Origin: Coniferiporia sulphurascens
Lineage: Eukaryota > Basidiomycota > Agaricomycetes > Hymenochaetales > Hymenochaetaceae
Direction: 5' to 3'
NCBI GenBank assembly: GCA_002794785.1
Contig: NBBA01000005.1
Location: 992,001-1,056,000 of the forward strand
Length of the DNA stretch: 64,000 nucleotides
Made by a program: the position numbers and the translations under genes. Each line of letters opens with the position of its first letter. Position 1 is the first letter of the stretch. Positions 1-11,526 of the stretch are shown piece after piece. Under the pieces are notes generated by a model that saw only the letters and a list, made by a program, of their open reading frames with translations, did not search any database and was not told the DNA's origin.

Positions 1-2034
1 GGACCAATGGACGGAAAGTAAAATACATCCACAGAATTGAATAGAGGATCTTCACGAGTGTTTCTGCCAACAGACACGCTAAGCACTTCTGGAAGCATTC
101 GAAATAGCTGGACTTACCTGCTGGTGTGAATAGAAGTGGGAACAGTGAAAATATACCTGAAACGCTCGCAATGACGAATGTTCGGAAGAGTGCATGGTTA
201 TCCGCAGCAAGTAAACTAAAAGGAACCATTAGATGTTGAAAGAGACAGAATACGGACAAAGAAAACCTTAAAGGGACTAAGACCAAGAGGACAGCCTTTT
301 CATGCACATGCCATCCAAACATGTATGAAACGTAACCACAGAGCGTGAGCGCGCACAAGAAAGATTTGTATGTGGGGGTCTTCCAAAGCTTTATCATAAA
401 AATCTACAGCGAATTCTGAACTGAGCGCGCAGCATTCAGGTTTAAAAGGTAGTACGTACACTTTGAAAGGCCAGCGTGATGATGAATGTGTGGATTGGTG
501 TGACATTCGGCAGAATAGCAAAAATGGTGTCACCGATAAGTCCTCTTGAAGCAGATGAGACGCCATCCACGTTCATAGCAACGTCCGCTCCGGTTATTTT
601 CGCGTCTTAATGAACAAATATGAGTTTAAAGGAAAGGAGGTAGGATGACGTTGCATACATTTAAGTAAGACGCGATCAAAAGCAGTAACGAGTGCCCAGG
701 CATTCGGAGCCCAATACGCATGATTCAGACCGCGCTTGAAAGGGAACAGACGGGACGCCAACTGAGGAAGCTGGCCCATCAAAAGAAAGGGCCCGATGGA
801 CACTACAAACACCGCAATGACTATGTTGGAAAGAGAAAGAAATCTTGCAAAGGACAGTTCGCCTAGAAAGGTCAGCTCAAGAACTATGGACGGTAAGTTA
901 AGGTGAACAAACCTTGCGGTGACATGCAGAATGCCCGCAGCAAATAGATGAAGTAGGCAGGCTGAGAGAGGTCAGTTGGATTTGCTTGCAAGGCTGGTGA
1001 CGGACTCACAGCCTGATACATATATATATGCTTAAAGTTCAGCAGTACAGCGAAGAAAAACCCGCAGCCAAGTAAATTGCCCTACACTATGTCAGTTCAG
1101 GGGTAGCGACCTCGAACGGTAAAGCAAGGACTCCTTACATTACGGGCAGACAAGATAGACCACAATAAAATTCCAAAAAGAAACCCGTTGTACTGGAAGT
1201 GGATGTGATCCACAATTAAAAATCCAGGGTGCAGAAACAACGAGGCCGATAGTATGCGTTGCGTTGACGGATCAAGGGCACCACGGGTAAAACTTGGAGT
1301 GAACAGGTTCAGATCTTTCACCAACGAAGAGCAACAGACTCAGTACCGGAGTAAAGCAGCCGCAAACACGAGCTCGGTGACGATGACACTAGAGCGCTGG
1401 AATACTATGACTGACCAAGAGTCATAATTGAGGTTATTAAGATCGACTATATTCCTATCGATGAGCGAGGCAGGTATGGAGAGGAGCCATTCGAAATAAG
1501 CGAAGAAAGGTGGGTAATCTAGAGCTGAAGAAAGTCCATTCATATCAGTTTTAGCACTCTGATATTTGTTCCGCACGCACTCCACTCTGAAGTGGTCTTG
1601 ACATTGAAAGTAAATGAGTTTTCTCGGCTCGTAATATGAGCAAGAGCCATTTACGTACGTCGTAGTACCACTTTGAGAGAGGTAGAGAATGTGTGACTGC
1701 TAACCAATTTCTATGCACTTCAAAGTCTGTCGAGCGGCTGGTTGGGAGGCGTGAGTGACTATAGGATGTAAAAGAGCGTGTATTCGCACTATGCTGGAAA
1801 GAGTAGGAGTTTAAACACGGTTGAAAGCACGAGCAAATCCCACTCGGATGAGGAGATGTCTTTCAAGAACCACCATAGTGATTTCCGGGTTGCCTCCGAG
1901 CTTCGTAGGGACCCTTTTGTTTGCTCCGTATTTGATGATAGCTGTGGTGCGGCAGCCGTTTTCCTGTGTTGCAGATTAGACACCTTTGCAGACTGAGTGG
2001 TCGCTGATGGAAATACGACCGCAGAGTCGGACAT
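1..2034 (-). CDS. ALG8: ALG8 glucosyltransferase (3' end off the window)
   Basis: Dolichyl-P-Glc:Glc1Man9GlcNAc2-PP-dolichol alpha-1,3-glucosyltransferase, the multi-pass ER enzyme adding the second glucose to the N-glycan precursor. Joining minus-strand exons gives the family's hallmark segments: [18 protein letters not shown] and KWYYD (1737-1659), TTSEW (1596-1581), [15 protein letters not shown] (1524-1347), [20 protein letters not shown] (1292 down), [41 protein letters not shown] (about 740) and [20 protein letters not shown] (about 320). The last visible exon reads [20 protein letters not shown] and continues past base 1, so the C-terminus is missing. Introns are 52-62 nt. The start at 2034 (MSDSAV) is preferred; an in-frame ATG at 2115 would add 27 residues with no family counterpart. 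Exon 3 is only 16 nt. The family assignment is very secure; the exact start is not. Confidence 0.93.
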
Positions 2035-2465
2035 GGTCGTCGAGACGCCGCACCCGACCAGACTCGGACGCGCGCCTTGACGTGGCGAGCTATCACGTGA
2101 CGTATAAGGAGGCATTTATGGGAATAGGCCATGTTCGATGGGATCGGGCCTTGACCCTAGGATGGCGAGGGCTACATGCTGCCGCGCCGTGCCTCCAGTT
2201 GGAATCCTTAAACCCGGTCCTGTACTCAAATACACGAATGCATTTAGCGGTGCGTGCTTACTCGCTGGGAAAGAAGTCAAATGGCGGCGCCGTAGCTGAG
2301 AAATCCGGGTCGTGCCCGGACTGTGCATGCGCGCTTCCGTGAGTCTTTTCAGTGTGTTAATGTTATGCTCAGCTGGCGCAATCGTGACTTCGACTCTGGT
2401 TGGCCCTAGGATTCGCTCGGCTCTGCGCAATCGATTAACCCCAATCTTGAGCACCAACCTTCATC
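2035..2465. promoter_or_regulatory. Divergent intergenic region, ALG8 / F-box gene
   Basis: About 430 bp separate the ALG8 start (minus) from the F-box gene start (plus). It must hold both promoters. I see no clear TATA box or other recognisable element. ORFs on both strands here have no recognisable product. Confidence 0.4.
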
Positions 2466-3983
2466 ATGACAGCCCGAGCAAACACACCCGCCGTATACAG
2501 CATCCCCGACGAGCTGCTCGTTGACATCCTCAAAAAAGCAACGACGTCCACTTCCCGTCGTGAACTTCTCGCATCCAGGGACAGTGTCAACATAAGCCAC
2601 GTATCGCGACGCTTTCGTGCAGTTGCCATCGGTACTCCCCGGCTGTGGTCGGTCGTGACCAATAAACAGTGCAAGGAGATGCGTTCGATGTGCTTGACGC
2701 GGTGTACAAGTTCAGAACTCCGGGTCTTCCTGCTGCTGGTTGACCGAGGCACCGAGGACTACACTAACTTCCTTGCGGACGTCTTACCATTTGCGGAGCG
2801 CTGGAGAGAGTTTTATTTCAGGACGGGCGAGGACCTGACTGATTACATTCGCATCATTCAAAAGCTCTCGAATCTATGTCGTGGACTTGTCCTCCCCTTC
2901 CTATCGAAGATGACTCTTGTTTATCCCAATCCGACCTTTTATGATACGGATGGCGATGGTCTCGACGATTATTGGCAATATGATGCCACCGCAGAGCTCT
3001 TTCACTTCTACAAGACATGGACTACTCCGAGTCTCGAATATTTACGCGCGAGAAATCTTGTGCCCATCCGCACGGATGGTACAATGATGAAAGAATGCGA
3101 AGTCAAACTCAGGAGTACTTGCTATGCAAACTGGCATGCGGATGCGTTAGGTAGCTTGGCCTCGTCCTGGGCCACTCTCAAAAAGTTGACGTTCAGCGAG
3201 GGCCTTCAGCACATCGACGGTGACGCCATTCCCACGCTACTTCTTCCCGTGGTCGAAGAAGTTTCGCTGCAGTTAAGCCTCCATTCTTGGCATGATGTCA
3301 CTCGCTTCATGAACGCACTGCACATACCCAAGGTTCAGTCGCTGGAGATATCGCTGCCATTAGCCGGTTTTTCTGAGATCATCCCGGGAGAGCATTTCCT
3401 AGACGATTGTGTGCGAGCCATTCTCCCCAATCATCAGGAATATCGAGATCTACGCACCTTCAAGCTTCGTATACGCTCGGAAGGCCTAACAAATTTTAAG
3501 ATCAAAAACACTTTCGAATCTTCGGACACGCGCAATGCGTTCAATACAATTATCGGCAGACTTTCAGGGTTACACCATCTCGTGATTGATTGTCCCTATC
3601 TCAAGCCACCCACCTCACTCACAACAACAATGCCTCCCCTTCGCACCTTAACTCTCCAAAATAACGATAACATCAACATGGACTTTATCAAACTGGTGTT
3701 CGATGATCTCCGTAGTGGGTCTGAATGGGCTTACTTTAGAAATTTGGAGTTGGAAAATTGCGCCGCATTGGATGGGGGAAATTTTGAAAATCCTCTCTTG
3801 GGAGACAGGGTCCGTTGGCTGTCCAAAGAGGAACCAGTGAGGTCAGACTCTGAACCCGAGTATGACTGGTCGGAGTACCGAAGGACGGATTGGGAGGACC
3901 AATTTTTTGTATCCGAATCCGACGAGAGCGTCGAGGAGGGTGGCGAGGAAGGTACCGAGGAAGACGGCGACTTGGACATCTGA
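2466..3983 (+). CDS. F-box domain protein
   Basis: Single-exon gene, 505 aa. The N-terminus (residues 13-65) is a typical fungal F-box: IPDELLVDIL, then NISHVSRRFRAVAIGTPRLW. F-box proteins bridge substrates to Skp1-Cullin1 ubiquitin ligases, so a role in substrate recognition is inferred. The middle (about 100-440) has scattered leucine-rich stretches (ATLKKLTF, LRTFKLRIRS, LRTLTLQNN) like the degenerate leucine-rich repeats of Agaricomycete F-box families. The C-terminus (about 455-505) is strongly acidic with many E and D residues. The start is the first ATG of the frame, 31 codons before the conserved F-box tryptophan region. The substrate cannot be predicted. These genes are often expanded and variable in mushrooms, so this one may be lineage-specific. 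Confidence 0.85.
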   Translation: MTARANTPAVYSIPDELLVDILKKATTSTSRRELLASRDSVNISHVSRRFRAVAIGTPRLWSVVTNKQCKEMRSMCLTRCTSSELRVFLLLVDRGTEDYTNFLADVLPFAERWREFYFRTGEDLTDYIRIIQKLSNLCRGLVLPFLSKMTLVYPNPTFYDTDGDGLDDYWQYDATAELFHFYKTWTTPSLEYLRARNLVPIRTDGTMMKECEVKLRSTCYANWHADALGSLASSWATLKKLTFSEGLQHIDGDAIPTLLLPVVEEVSLQLSLHSWHDVTRFMNALHIPKVQSLEISLPLAGFSEIIPGEHFLDDCVRAILPNHQEYRDLRTFKLRIRSEGLTNFKIKNTFESSDTRNAFNTIIGRLSGLHHLVIDCPYLKPPTSLTTTMPPLRTLTLQNNDNINMDFIKLVFDDLRSGSEWAYFRNLELENCAALDGGNFENPLLGDRVRWLSKEEPVRSDSEPEYDWSEYRRTDWEDQFFVSESDESVEEGGEEGTEEDGDLDI

Positions 3984-4418
3984 GGACGCAGGCGGAGCAC
4001 TTTACTCATATGCGCCAGTTAATATAAGACGGTGAGTGTCACTTTTGAAGTCACGCGTTATTGTGGAGATTCATCAGTGTTCTCTATTTTAAATTAAATC
4101 TTGTAATTCTAACTAGGACCCCGTATCCAGCAACAATTCTCTTCGAAATGCAAGCTCCAAACTGTGGCGTCTACGGTATTATTGATCCATGTAAAACAGC
4201 TCAGTGTCGTGTGTATTTTACAATCTAACACAAGAGAATGGGATATCGAACTTACTGCATCTGAGACACTACGTAAGTATTGATTCCGACGAAAGGCATA
4301 GGATTTACGTAACTGTACGGATTCGGAAACGTGACGTATAGTAGCCGCAACACGTCGCTCCTCCAAGTGTCGACAGTCTTCAACGAAACTACTTTCTTGC
4401 TTTGCCGTGTCGACAAAA
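3984..4418. other. Intergenic gap after the F-box gene
   Basis: 435 bp, AT-rich in its first half, carrying the 3' UTR of the F-box gene and the promoter of VMA21. Minus-strand ORFs across it show no recognisable protein. No repeat or RNA gene is seen. Confidence 0.4.
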
Positions 4419-4816
4419 ATGGGCGATCAAATTGCCGCAGCAAAAGTCGGGGACCAAGCTGCGCAAGGGTCCGTCTCTTATCTGATAAGGTTACGGGAAT
4501 ATGACTACCGACGGAGTTCGCACGCAGGGGTGTACTCGTAAAGCTGATATTGTTCGCTGTGTCCTTGGCTGTAGTGCCTCTAACGACATACTTCGGGACG
4601 CAAAGGTTTATTTGGAATGGTGAGCCTGTTAGGAACGTGTGTGATTACCACTGAACTGACATGCGTCCTCGGCCTGCAGGTGATTCGACGTTCGCTGCCA
4701 TTTCCGCAGTTTTTGCGGCCAACGCTGTCCTGGTGGCTTACATCGCGCAGTCGGTTTACGAGGATAAACGCTCCGCCAATACCGTAAAAGAGGGAGAACT
4801 GCGGAAAGATCAATAA
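4419..4816 (+). CDS. VMA21: VMA21-like V-ATPase assembly factor
   Basis: Small ER membrane protein that helps assemble the Vo sector of the vacuolar H+-ATPase. Three exons: 4419-4468, 4528-4619 and 4680-4816 (introns 59 and 60 nt, GT..AG). The joined product is about 92 aa. It starts MGDQIAAAKVGDQ, then has TM1 (about 19-40: VLVKLILFAVSLAVVPLTTY), a short lumenal loop FGTQRFIWNGDST, TM2 (about 53-74: FAAISAVFAANAVLVAYIA) and a charged tail ending in RKDQ. The two-helix layout, the W-N-G/D-S-T loop and a C-terminal charged ER-retrieval-like tail match VMA21. No single ORF exceeds 60 codons, so ORF scanning misses it. The antisense ORFs over 4580-4873 are shadows. Confidence 0.88.
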
Positions 4817-5718
4817 TTGAGTGGTCTGACTGCTCCGAAAAAAGATTGGTGAGGGACACAAAGTCTTTTCCAAAGCTGGAGAGAATCCGTTTGTCTGGAT
4901 TTAGCTTGTGCCACCGGTTGACTGTCTCGATCAACTCGTCCGATAGAAAAAAGCTGTCGGATCGATCTAGCTCGAGCCCTTTATCTTTATGGTGGTAGTT
5001 GGGCTGTGTCCTTTTGAAGACGATCATTGCTTGTATTGTGCACTTGTTGGTTGCGTATCACGATTACAGTCCCCGCCCATGCTAGTCTCGTACCATTCCT
5101 TCGACCAATATTACTTCGGATCAATACCGCACCCGGACTTGGCAATCAAAGGCCACCTTCCGATGACTCGGACTCGGGGGCTCTTCCAACCGGGGAAGGA
5201 GAAAAAGAGAAGCGAGGCCGGACTTGTGTATAATGAAACCATGCGTGAATGATCACATCACCCACGCGAATTTGAAGCAACCACAACCACCACGCGTCGA
5301 AACGCGCTAATTACTAGGAGAGTTACGTGACTATATTGTGACACACGCGACAAGATGTTGTTTTGCATCCTTAAAGCCTTTCCTTGCTTTACAAGTACGC
5401 TCGTTCATCTAATAGGTTGTCGATGGTGCGTTTTCGCGCGTTTATTTCTAATATAAACACTCGCACTGGTTTTGCTGTGTCCGAAATTCAGGACCATGGG
5501 ATCTAAAGTAATCCAAATAGCCCCAAACAAGCGCAAGCGCGTCAGGTTTTTCGCACGATCTTTCAAATCCAACATAAAAACCGGTTGTGTCTCAACACTG
5601 TCCCTCACCTCCTACCTCCACCTATTGTCCCGTCTTCGCGTGGATTATTCTTCCCGCGCATCTCTCAATATCGTCCCTTTGCAAGGTCTTTATCTCGCCC
5701 AACACCCGCTCTGTACCG
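4817..5718. other. 900-bp gap between VMA21 and RNR2
   Basis: Holds the VMA21 3' UTR and the RNR2 promoter and leader; the last 150 bp are CT-rich, as is common upstream of highly expressed fungal genes. A minus-strand ORF (5027-4629, 132 codons) reads like protein in its first 80 residues (SDELIETVNRWHKLNPDKR, then LTNLFSEQSDHSIIDLSAV), but it runs antisense into the VMA21 3' exon. I could not find consistent flanking exons or a family, so it is not annotated as a gene. Confidence 0.4.
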
Positions 5719-7335
5719 ATGGCTCTCACTGCTGTTGACGATGTTTTCTCTGCGCCAACCTCCACTCCCTCAAAGAAGGTATGTGGTGCGCGCACAACGC
5801 GTCACGTTGTGCCTGTACGCGTTGCTGGCCTTCAAGCTCAACTTGTACTTCTCTGATTTAGGTTGCTGCCGCCATCGAGGCCATGGAACTGAAAACTCCT
5901 ACCAAGTCCTCTAAGCTTATGAAGAAGTCCGCCGAGCCGGTACTCCTTGATGACAAGGAAAAGTCTACATCCCCTCTCAGCTTATTGGAGGAGGAAGAAC
6001 GTGATGGATTCGTGCGCCGCTTCGTCGGTGACGTTGACCTGCCAGAAGGTAAATAGGCCTTCATGTATATTGCTCTCTGGTGTGCTCAATTTTACATCGC
6101 TTTCGAACGCAGACCAGGAGCCTCTTCTGATGGAGTCTAAGCGTCGGTTTGTCCTCTTTCCCATTCAATACCAGGAGGTCGGTATCCTAGTTTTACTATT
6201 ACCTGCATAAACATTTACACCGCTTTCCAGATATGGCAAATGTATAAGAAGGCGGAGGCTTCGTTTTGGACCGCAGAGGAGATGGACCTTTCCAAAGATA
6301 TTAATGACTGGCAGAACAAACTCAATGATAACGAACGCCACTTTATCAGCCATGTTCTTGCTTTCTTCGCTGCGTCCGACGGTATAGTCAATGAAAACTT
6401 GCTCGAGCGCTTTAGCAACGAAGTGCAGGCAGCCGAGGCTCGCTGCTTCTATGGTTTCCAAATAATGATGTATGTCCCTGCCTATGGCTGTGTCTGTTAT
6501 GTGTTCTTAAAGGTTTTCAGGGAGAACATCCATTCAGAGACTTATTCGCTTCTCATCGACACGTATATTAAGGATGCGGCTCAGCGCGAGTACCTCTTCG
6601 ATGCCGTTGAGACCATTCCCTGCATCAAGAAGAAAGCAGATTGGGCCCTGCGCTGGATCTCGGATAGGGACTCGGCGTTTGCTGAGCGCCTCGTCGCCTT
6701 CGCAGCGGTCGAGGGAATCTTCTTCTCTGGTTCTTTTGCCTCGATCTTTTGGCTCAAGAAGCGTGGTCTCATGCCCGGGCTCACGTTCAGTAACGAGCTG
6801 ATCAGTCGCGATGAGGGGATGCACACCGATTTCGCGTGCCTTCTTTTCAGCCATCTTCGCCGCCGGCCTCATCCGGATACTGTGGAGAGGATCATTACAG
6901 AGGCTGTGAAGATCGAGCAGGAATTCTTGACGGATGCGCTCCCCGTCGGGCTCATCGGAATGAACGTCAAGCTCATGTGCCAATACATCGAGTTTGTCGC
7001 AGACCGCCTGCTCGTGTCCCTGGGCAACGAGAAGTACTATAAATCTTCCAATCCAGTAAGTTGCCGTTGGAGTTCTATCGATCTTAACTTAGACTGACGT
7101 CCCCGTTCCTTGTACCTGCAGTTCGACTTTATGGATATGATCTCACTTCAGGGCAAGACGAACTTCTTTGAGAAGCGTGTCTCAGATTACGCGAAAGCGG
7201 GTGTTGCTATTAACACGACGTCGAAGACGGAAGGCACATCCAGCAACAAAACATTGTAAGCTTTTTCTGTGACATCTGCTGTTGACAAAAAGTCGCTGAC
7301 AAGTGAACTACAGTACTATTGACGAGGACTTCTAG
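5719..7335 (+). CDS. RNR2: Ribonucleoside-diphosphate reductase small subunit (R2)
   Basis: Class I ribonucleotide reductase R2 subunit: it carries the di-iron/tyrosyl radical centre that drives dNTP synthesis with the R1 subunit. Seven exons: 5719-5778, 5862-6048, 6113-6177, 6231-6469, 6521-7055, 7122-7255 and 7314-7335, giving about 413 aa. All metal ligands are present by family comparison: D of [11 protein letters not shown] and H of ENIHSETY (whose Y is the radical tyrosine), E of [10 protein letters not shown], and E and H of SRDEGMH. The C-terminus is FTIDEDF, the peptide that docks into R1. The N-terminal 65 residues are a variable, Lys/Ser-rich tail as in other fungal R2s. The last coding exon is only 22 nt. 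Nothing looks broken. Confidence 0.97.
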
Positions 7336-8293
7336 GCATACACGCATCCCCTTATATTGTAATATAACTATCATTAATGTGCTTTATTTTTTCCATTTAC
7401 CTGCAACTCGGCTGCCTCGCACTTTCTGCATCCCCCTATTTTCCCCCGTCGTACTTTTGTTTTGCTTCTGGCCTGTGTCCTGTACTATTACTATGCCATG
7501 TCATCCCTAGCTCATACCAATACGAATTGCACGTTGACCGATGTTAGTGGACAAGTGTGGGAGGATGTGGTGTGAAGGGGAGATGGAAGCGCAGTAGAGT
7601 TGTGGAGAGTTGAGCCGCTCAGCGGCCGGCGTGATGGGACAGTCAAGTGCAATTTTACGGGCTTCTAAGTTCTGTCCAGCAAGCGCGTTGAATGCTGGCT
7701 GGTTAGGTGTGAACGAGAAGGTGGAGAAAAAAGAGGGTGAGTACTTCTGCACTCGGATGCAATATTAGCTCCTTTTTTTCCGCCTTCCCGCGCACAAACA
7801 TTAGTGCGGGTGCGTCAGTTTTTCCCCAACCATTTTCTTATCGGCTGATGGAAGGTGCTGAGCACAGGTGATGTTTCCGAAAGCGGGATATGCGAGCGGA
7901 GAGTAATAAAAAAAACGGGTTCGCATCCGGTGGGAAGCCGAAGACCGGAAGCCGCCGAAGCCGCAGAGTATAGGTTAGCCGAGCTGGACCGACGCGACCC
8001 TGAGCTCTGGTTTCGCCCTCAGGCTCGTATACTTAAAACACCTCGTCCGCTCCCGCTTTTTTCTCGTCTGATGCACGACAGTCCTCTCCTCCACGGTCGT
8101 CCTCGCAGACTGCTTCCTCTGCCGCCGATCGCGCTCTCGCGCCTACGCGTTGCCCTTCTGCCCTCCCGGCCTCTGCTTCGACGACAACCACTTCCACGCG
8201 CCCGCCCTCCCAGACACGCTATTTAGACTACACTGTCCGTGGTCTTCCCCCCATACGCCTACTTCTCTCCCGCGCGTCTACGACTGCCCACCC
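7336..8293. other. Intergenic gap, RNR2 3' flank and next promoter
   Basis: About 960 bp. The first 200 bp are T-rich 3' UTR. From about 8030 to 8290 the plus strand is strongly CT-rich (pyrimidine tracts before the start of the next gene), a common fungal promoter and 5' UTR feature. No other element was recognised. Confidence 0.4.
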
Positions 8294-10643
8294 ATGGGCA
8301 TGAACGTTCTTTCTTATCTGCGCCAGACGCTGAGGAAGAGGGACAAATCGAGGGACCCGTCCGACGCTGCCGACTCCGACTGGGACTTTGGGGCGCGCCA
8401 GACGCCAGACATGACGACCCATCTACGTGCCACCCCGCGCCGCCAGAGGAGCGCCTCGTCAAGTGGCACCCAGCCGTCACACCCGCATACAGGCACTCTC
8501 TCGCTAGTGTCACATGCGGACTCGGACTTGTCACGGGCAGCTCCTCGCGATCCGCTGTCGGTTCGGTCTGTCCCGCTTTCGGAGGTGAGCTGGTCTCTCG
8601 CTGTCCCCGTGTGAACCACTCCTTTGACATCATCATCATATGTCTTAGAAGCGCGATCCTGCCGCTGCCGAAGGCGGAAACCGCCCCGTGATATCTGGTA
8701 CCAAGGATGCAGATGCTTCAAGCATGATTAATGCTGCTGGGCCGGCAACGCATATCCTGGAAGATGATGTTCTTGTCGCAGCCGGCAGATCCGCGAGGGA
8801 GAGCAGAGCCAGCGCAAACAACACCGAAAGGCATCTCGAGAGACAGCGACGCGTTCAATCTGTCGCGTCTGCTCGATTGGCAGATCCGGCCTCTCGCCTT
8901 CCTCTGCGTCACGTGAGCTCCGCGTACATGATGAGGGACATGCCACTTCCACCGACCCCGCCGCCTTCGGCAGACTCAATCTCCCCTTCCATGTTGCCGC
9001 GGCCTCCACGATCACAAAGTCCGCCTGCTCTTGGTCAGAACAATATCTATCCGACAGCACGACAGTCACTACTCCAGTCAAAGAGATCGTTGCCGCAACT
9101 GCACAACGTCTGGGAGAACTTCCTCGAAGAGACATCAAAAGACTCCGGGTCCTCTGGTCTACCCAGTCCTTGTTCTCGTAATACTCACTCGATGAAACAC
9201 ATATCCGTACAGAAGGGATCTGACCTGAGTCGTCCTCTTCCGCAGCAGCCCTGGCGGCCACAATTCACACACCCACCCCTTCCGCAGCACACGCATACAT
9301 CATCCAATGCCTCTGTCTTGACGACAAGTTCCGCATCATCAAATAAACACCCCTCTGGCTATATTCCGTCAGGACAGCCCCGTTCTCCACAGTCCTCACC
9401 TTCGCCGACGAGTACTACGCAACGCCGAGGCATTCGTACGCGAGGTCATGTTCGTGCCTCACATCAAACGTCTTCATCAACTTCAAGTTTTTCTGGCTCG
9501 GCGTCGTCGATGGGTTTTTTCTCTCGAGACCGTTTCTCAGGTTCTTCGATGACTACTGTATATGACGGTGATAATCCTGGTGTGAAACACGAAATATCTC
9601 AAGGTGGTGATGACCCTGCACCAGTGGAGCCGGATCAACGCATTGAACACAGACATCCATATAGTCGACCTATCCATTCGCCCGCATCCATCGACTCTTT
9701 TTTCTCAAACAGATCACATAGGCTTGTTCCTCGGTCTCGCCCGGACATACCCGCAGCAACATTCCAACCAGGTTTTCCAGACCATCCCCCGACGCCGCCT
9801 GTAAGCAGGTCCTCTAGCCGATCAACTTCGCCTGTCCCGACTTGTGGTGACGGACACAATAATGTCAACTCGGCCTACCCTGACCATAATTCGGCGGCAC
9901 ACGGCGGGGGACAACCCTCACTCATCAGAAACCCTAAAGACCTGAAACGCGTACTACCAGAGTCACAGACCTTTCTTCATTCCTTGGTGTCGCAGCGACA
10001 AAGCGATGCGCAAAGAAATACAACCCGAGTGAGGGGCAGTAGTACTGAAGTAGCCACGGACACGGGCGCAGATACAGAGGGGGAGGACATCGACGATGTG
10101 CTATCCGAGCTGGAATACTACTACAAATCTTCACCCCAACGTTCGCTATTCAAGCTCGCGCTCGTCCAGTCGCGCCCTTCTATCATTATTCCCCCCTTGC
10201 GCCACAGCTCACGGCAAGATCCAATACCTACCCGGTCGAAGTCTACGTCGAATTTGAACCACGCGCCGCCTGAACGGATCGGGAGTCCGAGCGCGGACGA
10301 TCTTAAATGGCGCTATCGATCTTACCGTCCCGATCAATCTAGTAAGATTGCCGATCCGCTTCCACGAATACGCGGCACGCTCGCTAGCTCTCCGCGGCCG
10401 CTGCATCCGACGAATACTCAACGGACACGACAGAACGTAGATCAAATGGCGGCATCACGCACGTGGCAACGCGCACAGTCGCAACCGACGACGCCAACAT
10501 ATCCGTTGTTACCTTCCTTTGTGCGTCCGTTGAACACTAACCACCTCGCTAAAAGCGTGAACGGACGCACACAAGCTTTCCGCGGGTCAATCGCTCCTCC
10601 TGAGACAAGGCCGAATGCTGTGCAGTGGGGATATGCTGTTTAG
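8294..10643 (+). CDS. Ser/Pro-rich, disordered protein of unknown function
   Basis: Two exons: 8294-8584 and 8649-10643 (64-nt intron, GTGAGC..TTAG), joined in frame as SVPLSE then KRDPAAAEGG; about 761 aa. It starts MGMNVLSYLRQTLRKRDKSR; the rest is low complexity with Ser, Pro, Arg and His runs, for example PLPPTPPPSADS near residue 180, HPPTPPVSRSSSRS near 455 and an acidic patch TEGEDIDDVLSELEYYY near 560. The last motif may be a short helix. Proline-rich and RSxS-type stretches suggest SH3/14-3-3 ligands and phosphorylation, as in fungal polarity or cytoskeletal scaffolds, but no domain is recognisable. I do not know its function. It is a convincing gene because one frame stays open for nearly 2 kb with a consistent splice. 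Confidence 0.8.
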
Positions 10644-11526
10644 TTCCCCCCGTCCTGTTATTTTCTTTGCCTGACTACAATGACTTCACGCCCTTCAACT
10701 TTTTTTTTCGCACTTCCCTTCCCGTTTGCAATCTCTTCTTCGTATCACTAGCATTTGGCATCCAAACTGTATCATCTGCATCATATTATATTTTTTCCTT
10801 ATATTTCCTTGCCCTCTGTTGTTATCGCTGGGCAGTTTCCCTTTTTGTACGGACCACACTGCGTGGGTTTAGCATCTCTGCTAATTTGGGGCCTTCACAA
10901 GCTGGTTCTTTGTTTAACATTAGTGTCAAAACAATTAAATAATCTGTAAACGGATACTAAAGTCATAATTTTGTTTACCGCGAATGATCCGAAGCACTGG
11001 TAAAAAAGAGCGTTGCTCGAGCGTAAGTTCGACCGAGGGAACCCTCCGAATCTGCGGTCACCATGTTTCTTGTTCCCCCACACATACAACCAATATGAGG
11101 CTCTCCTCGGAGTCAAGTCCTTCGCGTGGAAAACTACGTGGTACAGCACTTTAGAAAAAAACTCCCATTAGCTTGACGCCAGCGTTTCTGGAGCAGTAGC
11201 CGCGTCCAGTCAGGTTTGCACAGGCCAAGACTTCGAGAGTCTAGAAGAAAACGCACTTCCCATATGCACTTCGCATATTCCACTGAATAATACACCCATC
11301 ATATAGAGACCCCACCGTGGCCGCGTTCTGCGATACTCGGGGCGGATGTGTGTGGGAAGTAGTGTTCCAGGAAGGACATGAAACTTGAATGAAGAGAATA
11401 ATACAGTACATTCGCGGGACGTTCTGCGGAGGTAATTATAAATACAGGAATCATCGAAACTGGCTCGGATGATTGGACGTGCTTTGACGTCACATACTCC
11501 AAACCGAGCCGGGGATAATCACTTAG
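10644..11526. other. Intergenic gap before the transposon island
   Basis: About 880 bp. The first 300 bp are T-rich 3' flank of the Ser/Pro-rich gene. At 11170-11300 a short plus-strand open stretch (starting LDASVSGAVAASSQ after a possible acceptor CATTAG) might be an exon of the segment that follows, but the link is unproven. The minus strand also has an open frame at 11502-11299 with no recognised product. Confidence 0.3.
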
